From the NCBI RefSeq assembly GCF_042242105.1, contig NC_092025.1:14374309-14438308 (forward strand): a stretch of 64,000 nt of DNA, given 5' to 3'. Positions 37,765-52,778 of this stretch are shown here, in pieces (the stretch's first letter is position 1; each line of letters opens with the position of its first letter). The notes beneath the pieces were generated by a model that did no database searches, was not told the origin of the DNA, and saw nothing but the letters and a program-made list of their open reading frames with translations. The position numbers were made by a program, and so were the translations under genes. Origin of the DNA: Pempheris klunzingeri. Lineage: Eukaryota > Chordata > Actinopteri > Acropomatiformes > Pempheridae.

Positions 37765-40700
37765 CTGTTCATGGAACTTTAAAAAGTCTGAGAAGACACT
37801 CATCCAATTTCCTTGGGAATTGTTCTTTTGCACAGTTGTGTTTCACATTGGTGACTGATGTGAGCTGAGTTGGAATGCTCATTAACAAAAAAAGGAAGCT
37901 TTTTGAAGCATCTCTGCAGCATTCTTTACTGCTTGTACTGACCTTTAGACTGCAGTTGTTCTACTTATACATAACTGTTGTCCAAAAAACATTCTCATGA
38001 TTATTTTCTTAGCAAAGGAAATACATTAAGTGTTCCGTATGCATTCACGTCCACGAAGTCTGTTGATGGATATATTAAAAAAAATTAAAACATGATGGAA
38101 GGCATTTGTGTACATTTCAAGAAATACATTTGCAAAGCTTAGATTTTTGCTATTGGGCATATTTTGATTGAGGTATTCTTAAGTGTGAAATATTGGGACA
38201 ATTTATTTATTTTATTATATCTTGTCATTTAGATAATTTTGTTGACATACACTTTGTAAGTTCTGATTCGTTATATGTCCACTGTGTGTAAATCAATAGG
38301 TGGACTGTCAGAGCCCGAGTCACCAACAAGTCCAGTATCCGCAACTGGAGTAACTCTAGAGGAGAGGGCAAGCTCTTCTCCTTTGAAATATTGGATGAGA
38401 GTGTGAGTACAGGCCTGAATATCTGTCTTTTTACGTGCATGCATGTCAACACATGTCACACATGGCTGTTTTCCATTTTATCCTTAAAACGAAATGTTGT
38501 TTAATGGAAATGTGTTGGTCAACAGGGAGAAATCAAGATCACAGCCTTCAACAAGGAAGTGGACAGGTTTTTCTCTCTAGTGGAGCAAGGCAAGGTGAGC
38601 AGATCCCACTCACCCATATCCATCCTCTCTTGAAGTGATAAGAGCTTCTTGCAAACTTTACTTAAAAACCATAACTTTTGTTCACATCACACACATAGCT
38701 TATTGTACCGCAAGGAAATGTTTGTACTTCAGAATGAGTTTCCAAATGTGTTTTCCATTTAATTTTGATGACGTTGACTGAATATCCACTTGACTATAGA
38801 CAGCCAATATCTTAACACTATAAAAGATTCATAGACTACTTGCAGTGTAAGCCTCAGTCTCAGATATCCATTTTATATGCACGTAACACTTCAAACAAAT
38901 GTATCATTGGTAAAATAGTTCCTGATAAACCCCTCTGCAAAATCCTCTCTTGCCCGCAGGATTTCTGGCCACTGAATTAGGCGGAGGCAAGTATCAGAGG
39001 ATTTGTGGAAGGGATTTTGAAGTCATATTTTACTGAAATATAAACAGTATGTTTGAGACATATTGAGCATATTGAAGCGGAGAGTGTGCTGCTTAGAACA
39101 GTGTGAGAACCTGTCAAATCTGATGTGTTTTTATTGTTTTGCTGTCGTTTTAAGTGTCTGGTTGTGTGCATTGTTGTTGTCATCTGCATGGCTGTTTTGC
39201 AGGCTGTGTTCTCCATGGAGAATGATTTTCTAATGTTTCTCTACTGGCATCAGTAACGCAGAGAGATTATGATTTTATTTCATAATTGAAGTACTCCTGT
39301 TAAAGGATAGGCGAGGATATATTCAAGTCTATTGTCAACAACTTATGGGTCACTGTAATCACTCCTCTCCATACTGACAGAGAAATGATCTCTCCGTGGT
39401 GACTGCAATGGAGGAAATGGGGTAAAAAGTCTTTGTTCTGTGCAAAAATTCATTCTAAAATTTGGCCACAGTGAATGTGAAGCTTCAGCGGTCTGAGTTA
39501 GCCCAATTAAGTCACTGTCTTCATCCTGGTAGTCGTATATAGGTTTACTGCCAGTGTTGTGCCTTGGCATTGTATTTGTCAGCATGTATGAGCCGTGGCT
39601 CAGTTAGGAGATGATGAGGAGAAAACGAGTCCCATTCTGAAAATTAATTAAGAATGTACCTTCTCTATTTGAAATGCTGAAGCTTCATATTAGCTTTGGC
39701 TGAGCTTCTCATACATTTTTGCGTCGAACGAGGCCACTGGATTCTGTCATGGCCCAAGAGGATCTCCTCTAGGCAAGGAGGACCACTCACAGCTGCCAAT
39801 AACACTGTGTATATGGGCATATGAATATTGAATTCAGATTGACTTGAAAAATTTCAGATCTATCCATAAAGTTTTTCTTTTTACATTTATAATATAGTCA
39901 CACAAAAATTATATCCAGGCATTATGAATGAAATGTTCCCACAATAACTGGTATCAAAGAATCTAACATTTGTTAATAGGATAATTTTTCCACCAGCAGG
40001 CCGTGATTCAAGAACTCTGACCTTGCTGGAGCAATTCAAAAGTATATAGAGTAGGTTCCTTTAATGTAATTATGAATAATAAGGAATAATTCCTATGCGT
40101 CACCCTAAAATGAAACCTATGAGCTCAGTTTTTCCGCATGGGAGGTCAAATATTGTAACATTTCCAACATTGAATTCTAGAGAGAGGTCTTTAACAACCA
40201 GGGGACTCAGGGACTGGCTGAAAGAATAAACAACATACTATTGTTTATGTAAAAGAGACACGTGGTCTTATCAGTGTGTGTTGTTTGTGTGAAAATGGGT
40301 GGCCCTCAGTCTGAACACCCAGAACATGCCCTTTGCATGTTCCTGTATACCTACGCAATTACAGACAGGTTAACACATGTTAAAGCTCATGTTCAACTCA
40401 GTCTGGCCCACAGAGCTTAATAACTCAATTAACCCCGGCCATCATTTCACTAGTCACACGGGCTCAGGTATCAGCCAACGGCAGTGACTCCCAACACAGG
40501 CCCAGATCCAATTTGTGCCCTCTGCCCTCCAAAGATAAATAAAGGAATGAATCTGTCTTCCCTTCGTGATCTGAGTATTGACAGAACAGTGAGTGGGTGT
40601 GACTGGCTCAGAGCGGCCAGAATGCTTATCACATTAGTTTCATGCTCCTATCTCTGTGTGGGGTAAATCAGAGAAGAGAAGAGAAGACAAACTCAGAGAG

Positions 40701-43700
40701 AGAGAGGATATTGGAGAGTTGGGAGAGTAAATGAAGACGTGTGCCTTGCATATTGAGTTTAAATTGTGCTGTTTAGCAGACTCGCTCTCAGCTGCTTCTT
40801 ATTTTCTGGTGAATTAGAGAAGTGATGGGGCTGATATGACACCACATCTTAGTTGGACCTGAAGGTCTTTCCACTCTTATTAAGAGGTTTTGGTGGAACA
40901 GAAGCTGTATTGTAATAATAATTTCCCTTGCAGGATCAATGAAGTGGTTGCCCAATTCGATCAGCCATAGTTGCTTCAAATTCACAGGAAATAACCAGTC
41001 TGATTAGGTCTAATTTTATAATGCCAGTACACCTTGCTCTCCCATTCTCTGTAGGTGTACTACATCACTAAGGCTACACTGAAGGTGGCCAACAAACAGT
41101 ACACTGCAGTGAAGAACGACTATGAGATGACCCTTCACGCTCATTCATCCATAATACCATGCGATGACGGTCAGGGCATCCCCACATTGCACTGTGACTT
41201 TGTGCCCATCGCAGAACTGGAGAACAGAGACGCAGACGCCATCGTTGGTAAGAGAAAAAAGTGAATTTATTATGTGTTCATTTAATCATACCATTTAATC
41301 GATAAAAGACCAACTTAAGTGAGTGAGCAGGAAGAGCTTTAGTGCCAAGGACAGTAAAAAAAAAAAGATGAAGACAAAGCCTCACAGAGTTGGAATACAT
41401 ATCACAAGCTCAATTTTTGCAATCAGGACTCAAAAACATTAGTACTTCTCTGATTCAGATAGGTATGTGTCAAACCAATCAGCAATCTGTGTCGAGGGCT
41501 CACATAATAACATGGCCCACTCCCTCTCCAAACTTTGTGAACAACCACTGAAATGAGGTGTTAAAGATAGAAAATGAATTGTGACTCAGAGAGAGTGTGG
41601 CATATGTTTTTTGCAAAAAAACATCCATCAGATATTGATTTTTGTTGATAGTTGAGAGATTTTACCACATTCCTGAATGGCTGGCATGTACAATACATCT
41701 ATTTTGAAAAGCAGTAGCAAGGACCAACAGCTCAGGGAGCGATGCATTAGTCCAGTCAGGCGAAGACAAGGTTTATGTTGTAGTCTGTGTGAAGAAAAGA
41801 GCTGTCAATAAACTTTTGCGATACACCTTACTTGGATGTCTCTGTGAAGAACAGCATTGGCTAGAACACATTTGGCCTCATGCAAGAACATTTTTGCGTT
41901 TCTATCCTAAACCTTTCATAATTTTTCCTCTGAATTTTCTTAACGGTACAAAATTGCTGGTTTCACCCTGATGAATGCAAAGATGTATGCATACGGGACA
42001 TTTTTGAAATTTAAGTCCCAAAAATGCAACCAAGGAGTAAAAGAAAAACAAAAAACTGTGGAGCTTCAAGCCCTGCTTTTGGAAATCATCAGATAACAAG
42101 TTCAGCCAAGTCAGCAGTGGTCTTAGATGACCTGTTAACCATTAAATATTAATGGCATATACAGCTGTCAATAACATGTAATCAGAGCAGCGCTGTACTG
42201 TGACAGAAATAAAGGGCAAATTAGTTAACAGTCAGTGACTAATATGAAAGGTGGTCATGTGACAGTCAGGGAGATATTAGATGAAATAATATCATAGCAG
42301 GTAATGTTGCAGGAATATACTTGACAGCTACCTGCGTAACAACCCTAAGGCAGCTGTGGGAGTATTATCCAACAATTAGTATATAAGTATATGCCTCAAA
42401 TTTTCAAAATCTAAAAAGCCCGGCAGCCATGATGATATGATTATGTACAGTTTATTCCTTTGGCATTAAGTTTGTCTCGTTTTTTTTATTTTAGTTCATT
42501 CAATATTCTTTTCAAACTCCAAATTCATTCAGATTGAGGCATTAAGGATTTCAGGTCCAATTATGTTATTTTCCCTATGTGGTGACAGTCAGGCTTTCTG
42601 TAGATGACTTAGGTTAGTTGCTGCCAGTATTGGAACACTTTGGGTTATCAGCTTGATCATTTCTAACTGCTCAATCAACCGAGACAATTACATGTTATAG
42701 ATATTAAAAAATAGACAGGCATGTGCCAGTCAGTCATGTACCAGGTGTCCTGGAAGAATACATTATGACAGGGTCAGAGGCAAGGTTAATTCAGGCATAT
42801 AGTAAAGTAAGGAGAGATAAAAAAGGATAATGCTCATTCCACTGTTGTAATGAGGGTAAGTTGCGGTTCCTGCCCTCTATGCCTGACAGGAATGTCTTAT
42901 CTCTGCGACAGGTAAATTGGGATGGTCCAAATGTAGATTGGGGTTGGAATCAGTGATTCAACAAGGTGCTCTGGGCAATCTGCTCAGTATTATTAGTGAG
43001 ATGATGCACAGGCATGACAGTGATGTTTCTGTCATTGTGGCAATGAGGATGTAATTTTTAAAAGCTCCTCTTGGTCTGTATGCACGTTTTAAGGGCGAGT
43101 ATCAAGTTTTCAGTAGTGTGGATTCATTATTATTATTATTATTATTATTATTTTGGTATCTCTTCTTGAACTATGTTTTTCTACCAAACCTTTAGACATA
43201 ATTTAACATTCAACCTCTGTTGGTAAATGAAAGCAAATACAGGAGGCCATATAAGAATTTCACTCAGCATTAATAAGACAGGAATAAGACAGAACTATCT
43301 CATCCTAGAATAAATAAACAAGATTACAAATATGACCAGACATCCGGTACTGGGCGATCAATCACAATTCAGTCTATTATAAGAAAACAAGTTGACTAGG
43401 TGCTGTAAAACATTTAATAGAGGAATAAGTATCACAGTTACAGTGAAATTTAAAATGCAAGTTCACACTAAATCTGTGGGTTGAGATGTTCTAGCCATTC
43501 CATTTCTCACCGCACCATCAGCACAGGTCCATTTGGTCTCTTGCACTAGTTATCACATGGCCAGATGTGTTTTTTGCACTAATGTACAGCAAAGGGTCAA
43601 GAAAGCATACAGCAACTGCTGGATGGCAGCACAAGCAGAGCTATTATTTATTTTAAGTGCTGGACACGCCATATTAGAGAACAGATTAATGGTTGTAAAG

Positions 43701-46700
43701 AGGCGTAAACAACATACTGTCACGTACAGAGTGTACGATTTATATAGGGTTACACTCTGAGTAGTAATACTGCATGACTACATAAATGTAAACTATGAGC
43801 AACACAAGGCAGCACAGAAACACACAACACAATTTAGAGATGCAGTTTACCTGGAGGAGTGTGTTTGTGTTGGTCGCAGAGAGGCAGTGTTACATGTCCT
43901 GTGTGTCATCTGTTGTCTCTCCATTCACTCCCTCTCCATTCCCTCTCTCCCTGCTCCTTTGTTAAGTAGGGGATTATAACATGGTAATGAGAACTGTCAG
44001 CCTGTTCCTGTGGTGATAATGGAGTTCAGAGGTGGATGACATCGTCTCAATCATAATGGAATTAAGGAGGGCTGAGAGAGCACAGACAGGGAGCAATGGA
44101 GGAACGGCAGAGGAGGGGGTAGAGTTTAGAAAAAGGTTAGCAGCAGTAGAAGACGGTAGGAAGAAGTTCAGAGAATGGCTGGTGTGCAAAATTAATATTA
44201 TAATTTTGTCCACAACTTCTATATTACACATGGGCACTAGTTCTGATGCTCACAAACACTCAAAAAACACTGTCGGTTTTATTAGTAAAGAAAATACATT
44301 CAACATGTTTGGCAGTTTCCCAAGGATGCACACAACGCGTTTTAGTGAGTAACATTAGCTGTAAACAAAATGTTTTTTCTGTATGAGAGAAACTCCAGAG
44401 GTAAGCTATTCATCATATAAAAAAACCCTCTGCTGCTTACAGCTTTGGCTGCTTGTTGTTGTGTACATCTATCTGTACATCACATTCTCATGATATCTCA
44501 GCAACACCTTGAGGAAATTTATTCAAATTTGGCACAAATTTCCACATGGACTTAAAGATGGACTGATTAGGTTTTGGTGGTCATATGCCAAAGGTCACTT
44601 TGACCTCAAAAAGCACGTTTTTGGCTATAACCCAAGAATTAATATGCTAATTGTGACAATATTTCACACAAATGTGTAATTGGATAAAATGATGAAGTGA
44701 TGACATTTAAAGTCCAAAATGTCAAAGGTCAACTTCACTATTAGGCCATAATGTTCTGCCGAAACACTTTTCTTGCTGTTCATCGCCATAACTCAGGAAC
44801 AGATGGGGAGATTGTGATTATACTTCACATTTGGTTGGATGCTGAATTGGTGATACTAATCTTGGGTACGGACAGACATGAATGTAAACTGCAACTTGAC
44901 TGGTTGGCAGAGGCTTACAACCACAAGACGCCAGTTCTAATTTTAATGACAATAGGTTGTAAGACCATTATTGGAAAAAAAGAGGACTTATAAGTCATCA
45001 ATGCTCATCTTTTGATTGCAGTTTGTCTTTTCTTTTCTTTTTCTTTTTTTATGAAGAAATGGACTGAAGGTTCAATTCATTGAATTAAAATTAATGCTCT
45101 TATCTTCTGTCTTTTTGCACAACTTCTTGATTTCATTTGTATTTGTGACTATCCCATTTGTTGTACAATAAGCGCTTTTATAAATAAATTTGACTTGTTC
45201 TGATTTAATGTTTAATAATAGTCATTGGAGACCATGCTCTTCACCTTCTTAGAGCTCAGCAGTCACTGCTCTCCAGTGCAGTAATCCTGTATGAAGGTTT
45301 TAGGCCTTGAGCATGACAGGAAACATGAATGAGGAATGAGTGTGTTTGTTATGATTTGGAGTGTGGGCCTGGGTGTTAGCCAGCCTGTTATGACATTTAT
45401 GTTAGTCTGCTGTGACTTGGCAATATCAGAGGGGTGTCAACTCTCTGCTGTGTCTTTAGTGCTTATGATGCGATACCCCACTTCATATTTTGTATATCCG
45501 GGAGGAATTTTTACACATAACGCTCTTCACCTAATGCACTATTGTATCCTTTTTCTTACCTCATTTTAAGCATATGTGTTACCTGTGTTCCTGAGCTATC
45601 TATAGATGGAGATGTAAAATGACTCCTACCTGTCCGCAGATGTGATTGGAGTGTGTAAAAGTGCGGATGATGTATCCCGTATCACCACTAAGACCAGCAG
45701 AGAAGTCTCCAAGAGGGCCCTCAACCTAATAGACACAACTGGCAAAGTGGTCACAGCCACATTGTGGGGAGGGGAGGTAATAACTATAATCTTTCTCTGT
45801 CTGCCTGCACCCCCACCTCTCTCTCCTCTTTCTCTGTACCTAGGGATGGATTTGCAATTTAACATAAAAACATGAAGAGCATGTTCTAATTAATCGTGTT
45901 TCTGAAGGAGCCCATCTGTGTATGTGCCTACATATCCTATCAGTGCACGCATACATAGCCGTTTGATTGGGTTTTCTGGGCTGTAAAATTTGGATCGGTC
46001 AAATCATTCCTGTGACCTTCAGGAGTGTTTTGGACTAGAGTCCCTGATTTGAGACGGAAGGCTAAATAACTCTCGAATGTGCATGAAATGGCACTATTCT
46101 TCTCTAAGCTCATTCAATCTGCAAGAGCTAATCCCTTCTCTTTGCCAAAATCCAAAAATGACTTTCAAATTAACTTGTAGGTTGTCCAATTATAAAAGCA
46201 AACCATACCACATATTACATTCTGGTCTCTCCAAGTTGCAGAAACAGGCTCAACATACAAGTAACAATAACACAGCTGCTTTTGTCGTGTCTCGTCCTCC
46301 ATCTTTCCCTCCTCAATTACTGTTTTTGACACAGTGTTTTTTCTCTCTTCAGGCAGAGAAGTTTGACGGCTCTGGGCAGCCTGTGGTCGCCATCAAAGGA
46401 GCTCGCCTGTCAGATTTTGGGGGCAGATCTCTCTCTGCTTTATTCAGTTCAACAGTCATGGTCAACCCAGACATGCCGGAGGCCTTTAGACTGAGGGCCT
46501 GGTGAGTCACACTCGTGTGCACGCATCTAAAGCTCACACACACATTCATTAATACATACAGAATAGTCACCGGCACCACACAAGACATGGCAGGTGTAAA
46601 CAGATAGATAAATCACTCTGCAAATAGATTATATCTTTTTGTTGTAATGCTTATGTGTAAAAAATCTATTATAAATGCCTAACACAGAGCATGTTCACTC

Positions 46701-48201
46701 TCACACACACACACAGATGAACAAACCTATGTACAAAGCCCTGACAATCACATGTCAGGAAACGTGGTGACATGTCCTCCTTCAGTCCCAGCGGGGCTCT
46801 AGACGGGATGTAGACGGGATGTAGACAGGACTGGATGGAAGCAATAACAGAAAAGAAAAGCAGAACATAGGTATTTCTAGATTCCAGATCTGAAGTGCTA
46901 CGTTATGCACATTGAAAGACGGGGACACAGAGAGCCACATCAAACTGGATTCTTAATAGCAGTTCCTGTGGAGGGATTTTAAATTATTATGACTCATTCA
47001 CTCATTTAGGCTGTTCCCAAGTCTGGCCACCACAATTGTATTTTTCCCCCTTCTGTGTGTGTGTGTATGTTCATATCAGTGCGTCAGTGTGCATATGATT
47101 GCCTGGTTGTTACACTGAAAGCTATTCTTAGGCAGAAAATTGCATCAAACAGCGTACTCAGAGCTTCAAAGTCTGAATATAGTAAATAAAGGGGAGTGTT
47201 TGCTAGTACCTGTGGGCATTATTCTGCTCACTCTTTCAGTCATTAATTGTCTGGTTTATAAATGTGGCTAACTGCTCCATGAACAATAGCTTTGGCCATT
47301 TCTGTGTGTCTGTTGCATTAGTTATGAGTTACATGTGTGTGTGAGAGAGAGGAGGGGCAGGCTCCATTGCTTCAGCTTTAATCTTGGTCTTATTAGTCTC
47401 TAGTCAATACACCATCTCATCCTGACTTTCAAAGGGCTAAATAACTAAAAAATAGTGCCCCTCCTTCCTTTCATTCCTCCTTCAGTCCTTCTCTAATCCC
47501 TGGCTTTCCACTCGATCTCTACTGCTGTTTGGTCCTCTCTCCAGTTTTGCATGCTGACAGCAGTGAACAAATGACAATGTATGTATTCAAGGAGTGGACA
47601 TGCTGTTTTCCATTCCTTTCTAACATTTAGGTCGGTGCTTTACAAAGACAAAGAGTGCCTGTCTGACTCTAGCTCCTGTGGCGATGTGCTGCTTTGTTGG
47701 ACTGTTTTGACCAGGCTTGCTTGCATAATTGAAGGAAACTGATGAATTTGGATGATGCCTTGATTAGATTGCTTTGCTCGGCTAGAATACAGAGCGGGAG
47801 TCACACTGATGCATTAAGATATTAAAGGGAATATTAAAAAGGTAGATAAATGAATAGATGGAGTGGGTAGACAAAAGGAGAGAGACGAACAAGTTTTTGT
47901 TTGCCCTTACCCTCAATGAAGAAACTGTGTATATGTACAGAAAATTATGTAAATAGAAAAAGCAGGTGCAGTGCATAGTACAGTGCAGTGTCTCCTTCAA
48001 AATCTGTTAATGTAGCACAACAGCCCATACAAATGCACTTACTTTCACAGCCTCTTTTTGACAAATCAGTCAACTCCTGCACATGTTTACTGGTGACTAA
48101 TATTGGTGTTATATCTTGTGTAGTTTAATCAGTTCAGTATCCAGGCATCACATCACTTTTTTACGGTGTCCCCACACTCTAAATAATGCGTTTTATATTT
48201 C

Positions 48202-48232
<31 letters not shown>

Positions 48233-51200
48233 TGTATGTATGTGTGGTTTGGTGCACACACGTGTTTGCACATTTATTTGAACATATGTTCTGTGTGTTT
48301 TTAATGTCCACACTACAGGTATGACCAGCAAGGCTATGCACTGGACAGCCAATCCCTGACAGAGACGTGGTCAGTGGGGAGCAGAGCAAAGATGAACTGG
48401 AAAACTCTGAGTGATGTTAAGAATGAGCACATGGGACAAGGAGAGAAGGTGAAGTGCATACGTGTGCATACACGTGCATACATACATGCATACATACATG
48501 CATACATACTGCACATAAAGCCTCACACTAATAAATATCAGAATAGTCAGACATCTAAAAACTGGGGCAGATGAAAACAAAATGTTTTTCATTAATTGAT
48601 TTATTCTTTTGATCTGTAAAATGTTATGAAATAGTTGGTGACTTTAAGTTTCACCTTCAGTTTTGCCCAACCAGTTGTCCAAAACCCAAAGATATTCACT
48701 TCATAATGATATGGCATAAGGGATTGTTTGCAATTTTCTGCTTGAAAACAGTTGCAGATTAATTTCATGATTCATTTTGCGATTCAGCTCTACAATGAAA
48801 CTAAATCTGCTAAATCTGTCCATAAATCAGATTACTTTGTTATTCAGGGCATTGGAACTCATACTTTATTAATACACTATGAAAGGACCTAGTCTTCAAA
48901 AAATAACTTGAAGACTAAGTAAGTGGTGGAAATTGCAGGCTGTGAAGAAGGTTTTATGTCTTCATTCCACTGAATGTGTGTTGCGTTGACAGTATTTCTG
49001 TTTCACTGGCTCTGGTTGTAGATTGATTTATGCACTTGCATGGTTCAGTGTGGTCCACAATGAAATAACCAGAATAAGAACCTTTTAAAGAGAACCACAA
49101 GTGACCCCAATAATTTTACTTGTCTTTACTTATGTTTTTGTATGGCTGTGTAAGTTAAGTTTTTACTTTTGAGTTTTAGATTTCTTTACTTGCTTGCAAT
49201 TGAGTCACAGAACAGGGGATGTAGAGCAGATCAGATGAAAATCTGATCTGAAGCCTTCCGGTGTAAACTGCAACAAGTAAATCTTGTAATTTGTGTTGCA
49301 GTTTCTGAGCCGGTTCTTTATGAAAACTTTGTCTGTAAGCAGATTGATATGAGTCAGAAAATCCTTCTCTCACTTAGGCAGCTGGCTACTTAGAAGACTG
49401 AAAGACACCCCTGCAGATGATGTAACATCAGCATAGCTATGTTGCAGCAGAGCTTGATATCAGAAAATCTTTCAACATTGTAAGATGAAAACCGTAAACA
49501 CTGGGTTTTTGTGTCAGACTCTGGGTATTAAAAAGTCAGAGCATGACTGTTTTGCACCAAAGGTTTGCAGTCACTCAAGGACATATATTATTTTGACGGA
49601 CTTTGACGTCAAGAGTGTGACTCTCTCATTTTCCTGTCACTTACCTGCTCTTAATACACTATCATCATGTTTTTATGCTTTTATGTTTTTCTAGCTGCAC
49701 ATACACTGTAACCTGTAGCTGAAATGACCTGTTCATTGGACAAATCACTTGAAAAATATTGGATTCCACAAAATAGTAACTGGCATCATGATATGCTAAA
49801 AACAAGCACTTTTATTACATAATACATGGTAGTTAAGTTGTAATAGTTGTTTTTTCATGTAGAAATTACACAGAGGGCTTCTTATTTAAACCTGTCAGAA
49901 GATTTTCTGTGAACCAGCCAGGATTTAGTGATTTTTTTTTTTTAAACTGACTGCTTCTCAGTCTCATTTGAATATAAGAATTTAGACAAACACAAATCCA
50001 CAGTCAGTCTTCTATTCATTGTAAATAGAGCAGTTCTAGACTCTGCTTTGCTGTGACTTCATAGATTAGAGTCATGGCTCTCTTGTTTTAGCTGTGGGAG
50101 GGTGATAATCACATACTAGCAGTACTGATCGAACTGCAGTCCGCCATTGGAGGAGCACGTGAGAACTCTGAAATTAAACTGTGTACCATTTTAAGAAGTG
50201 TCATCGCATAAAATTATCATGCTTTTAACTAAAAGTAGAGTACATGTAAGTGGTACGCGCCACTCTCTAATTAATTAGGTTTATCTCCGACTAGTCTCCC
50301 TCATCCCTCACGTTTAATTACAAGCCGCTTACAAGTAGCTTCAAAATCTGTTTCGTTTCTAATAAAACTTTCTAATTATGTGTTGGAGGTGGAGGAAGCC
50401 TATAGGGCATAACATTACCAGAAGGAAAGTAACACGGACGAGAAACGTGGGCTAGTGAGAGACGGGTAGAAAAGCGAGGCAGAGTCACTTAAACTTCATG
50501 TCACTTACAAACTTGCGTTGAAGGATGGAGAGGAACAAGGCCACAGGGAAAAAAGTAAGATGGGAGTGAAGAGTGTGGTGACTAAGAGAGAAAAGTGACA
50601 GGGGGCATTGAAAAGAGGATACAGATAGGAACGGTTAACTGGCAGATGTGGAGAAAGAAGTTGAAAGGTGAGAATGTGTAAATAATTCAAGATCAGATTT
50701 TTTTTTTCCTCCTCTTTTTCAGTTTTTTTTCCCCTTCCCTTATTCTCTTTGTCTTCTCCTCTTTTCTGTCCCTGCACCCTGTGTACCCCCAACTGTTTGT
50801 GTAATTGAACGGCTTTAAGGAGGTTGTCTATCACTTACTCTGAGGCTGCAGCTTTAGTAATAATAATGGAATCCAAATCATTAGCTTATAGTTTCAAGGA
50901 ACCTCATTTGACATTCTACCTGTTTGCCACCATGTATGTGCGTGACTGACTGTTTGTGTATCCATGTGTTTGTGTTTGTGTGTGTATATGTGTGTGTTGT
51001 ACAAGCCATTTCTAATTAATGTAGCGGCGTGTGTGTGTGGTTTTGGGACAAGCATTAAAGTTGGCATGTGCAGCCACGTCAATTATGTGAAGTAGATTTT
51101 CACTTGGTTGCCCTTCCACATACAAATTTTAATTGCATTTAGGTGCCAGAAGGTGACACAGGGATTTGGTGTGATAAGAATGAAAACTATTTTCAGAATG

Positions 51201-52737
51201 TTGGATGTGTGTGTTTGTGTGCATGTGTATGAATCTTTAGGTAAGCCTGCACACACATTTTTGTGTTTGTGTGTCTGTGAGCGTTTTTGTGTGCAGCGTT
51301 AGTCATGCTGCTCTTCTAGGTTCTCCTCAGTGTGCTTAAGGTTAAGACTTTGCCCCAAGGCTTCTGTGTACACACTGGAATACAGAGGGAGAAAAAAAAA
51401 AAACACAGGAGGAGAAGGGGAGAGATGATGACAAATGCGGGGGGAGTATATAGAGTGGTCTAGTTGTGATGGAATCACTATTGTCCAGATCCTGCTGACC
51501 TCTATCTTCACATACTCCGTAGCATCTGCCAACATCACGAGGCCTCAACAGGCCCCCGAAAAAAAGCATTCTGTTCACCCCGCCATGTGCACCCTCCTAC
51601 CACCTTCCCCACCCATCGCCTTCCCACCTCTCCAGCCTTCCAGCGTTCCAATCTGCCCAACTCTGCAAAATGTGATGAGGCAGGCATGCGGGCGGAAACA
51701 TGGGAGTGGAGTGTTGAGGGGGAGAGGACTGTTGCTAACGGGAGAAATTCTCCTAATTAAAGAAACCTTCTTAGTAAGTGTTTCGGAGGGGTTCTTGCTG
51801 TGTGGCATGGGTACTGGATAGATGGATGGGTGGACAGATTATGAGGCTGTGAGTCAGTGTTAGCTAGCGGGAAGAAAGTGTCAGAGAGCTCTAAGTCTGA
51901 CTGACAGTATCTGTAGAGGTCGTGGGGACACAGGACAGCATCAACCATCTCACAAGGGATGCAGAGAACACAATGGCCTTTTCACATTCAATGCTCTTAC
52001 TGAACACTTTACAGAAAGTGTGGGTTGTATAACAAAGGAACAGCATTGCTCAGCCAGTGTGTGTGAATTTGGCCAGCATCCTAGAGAGAGTCTTTGATAG
52101 ACTCATTTAGGCCAACATTAGTAATGAGTCTGGCCCAGCTCTAGCTTGTAGTTGTTGTTTAGAATGCATTTTAAAGCATTTCATTTTAAATTCTGGCTGC
52201 AATTCCAACATCTTGTTTAAGGCCTGCTTTCCCGGTAGAAGAAATACCCTCTGGTGAAGCTAGGAAAAAGGATTTCTCTGTGGTTTCTTACTTGAGCATG
52301 TATATCGTATTTATCGCTTTGTGCTTGCACATATGTGTCTGTTTATATCCGTGTGTGTGTGCCTCTTCCCAATAAGACACAGTTCATCTGCTGTGTGCAT
52401 TCTTTTTATTTATATTTATGGAAATTGAATGCTGTGCTTCTCCACAGGATGAGAGAATAGCCTTTTTTCCCCCTAGAATTAGCATTTCTTTCCTTTTTTG
52501 CTGTTGATTTTAGCAGTGTGAGTTCTGCCGCTTAAGGTGCTAATATTGGTTTAAATTACAGCAACATCGCTGCATTTTAATTTGATTCTGTTTGACTGTG
52601 TACACTTTAATTTAAATCTTTAATTTAAATTCAGAACTGAAAGAACTTTAGCTCATTGTATCTGTATTGGAAATATGTAAGTTTGGTAATATGTACATTT
52701 TATGTGTATGTGTCTGTTTGCTAGTGTATTTGTGTGT

Positions 52738-52778
<41 letters not shown>

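Larger units (their letters stand above)
41248..45639 (+). other. rpa1 intron 10
   Basis: 4.4 kb, containing an (ATT)n microsatellite at about 43126-43153 and a second copy of dispersed repeat family 4 at 44455-44930. I see no exon. Confidence 0.5.

Noticed and set aside
48202..48510. Regularly repeated units resembling a CRISPR array
   Set aside because: They are simple tetranucleotide repeats without spacers, in a vertebrate intron.
51435..51821. 128-residue plus-strand frame in rpa1 intron 13
   Set aside because: It has no recognisable domain or signal peptide, its composition follows the local Pro-rich GC patch, and the opposite strand is equally open.
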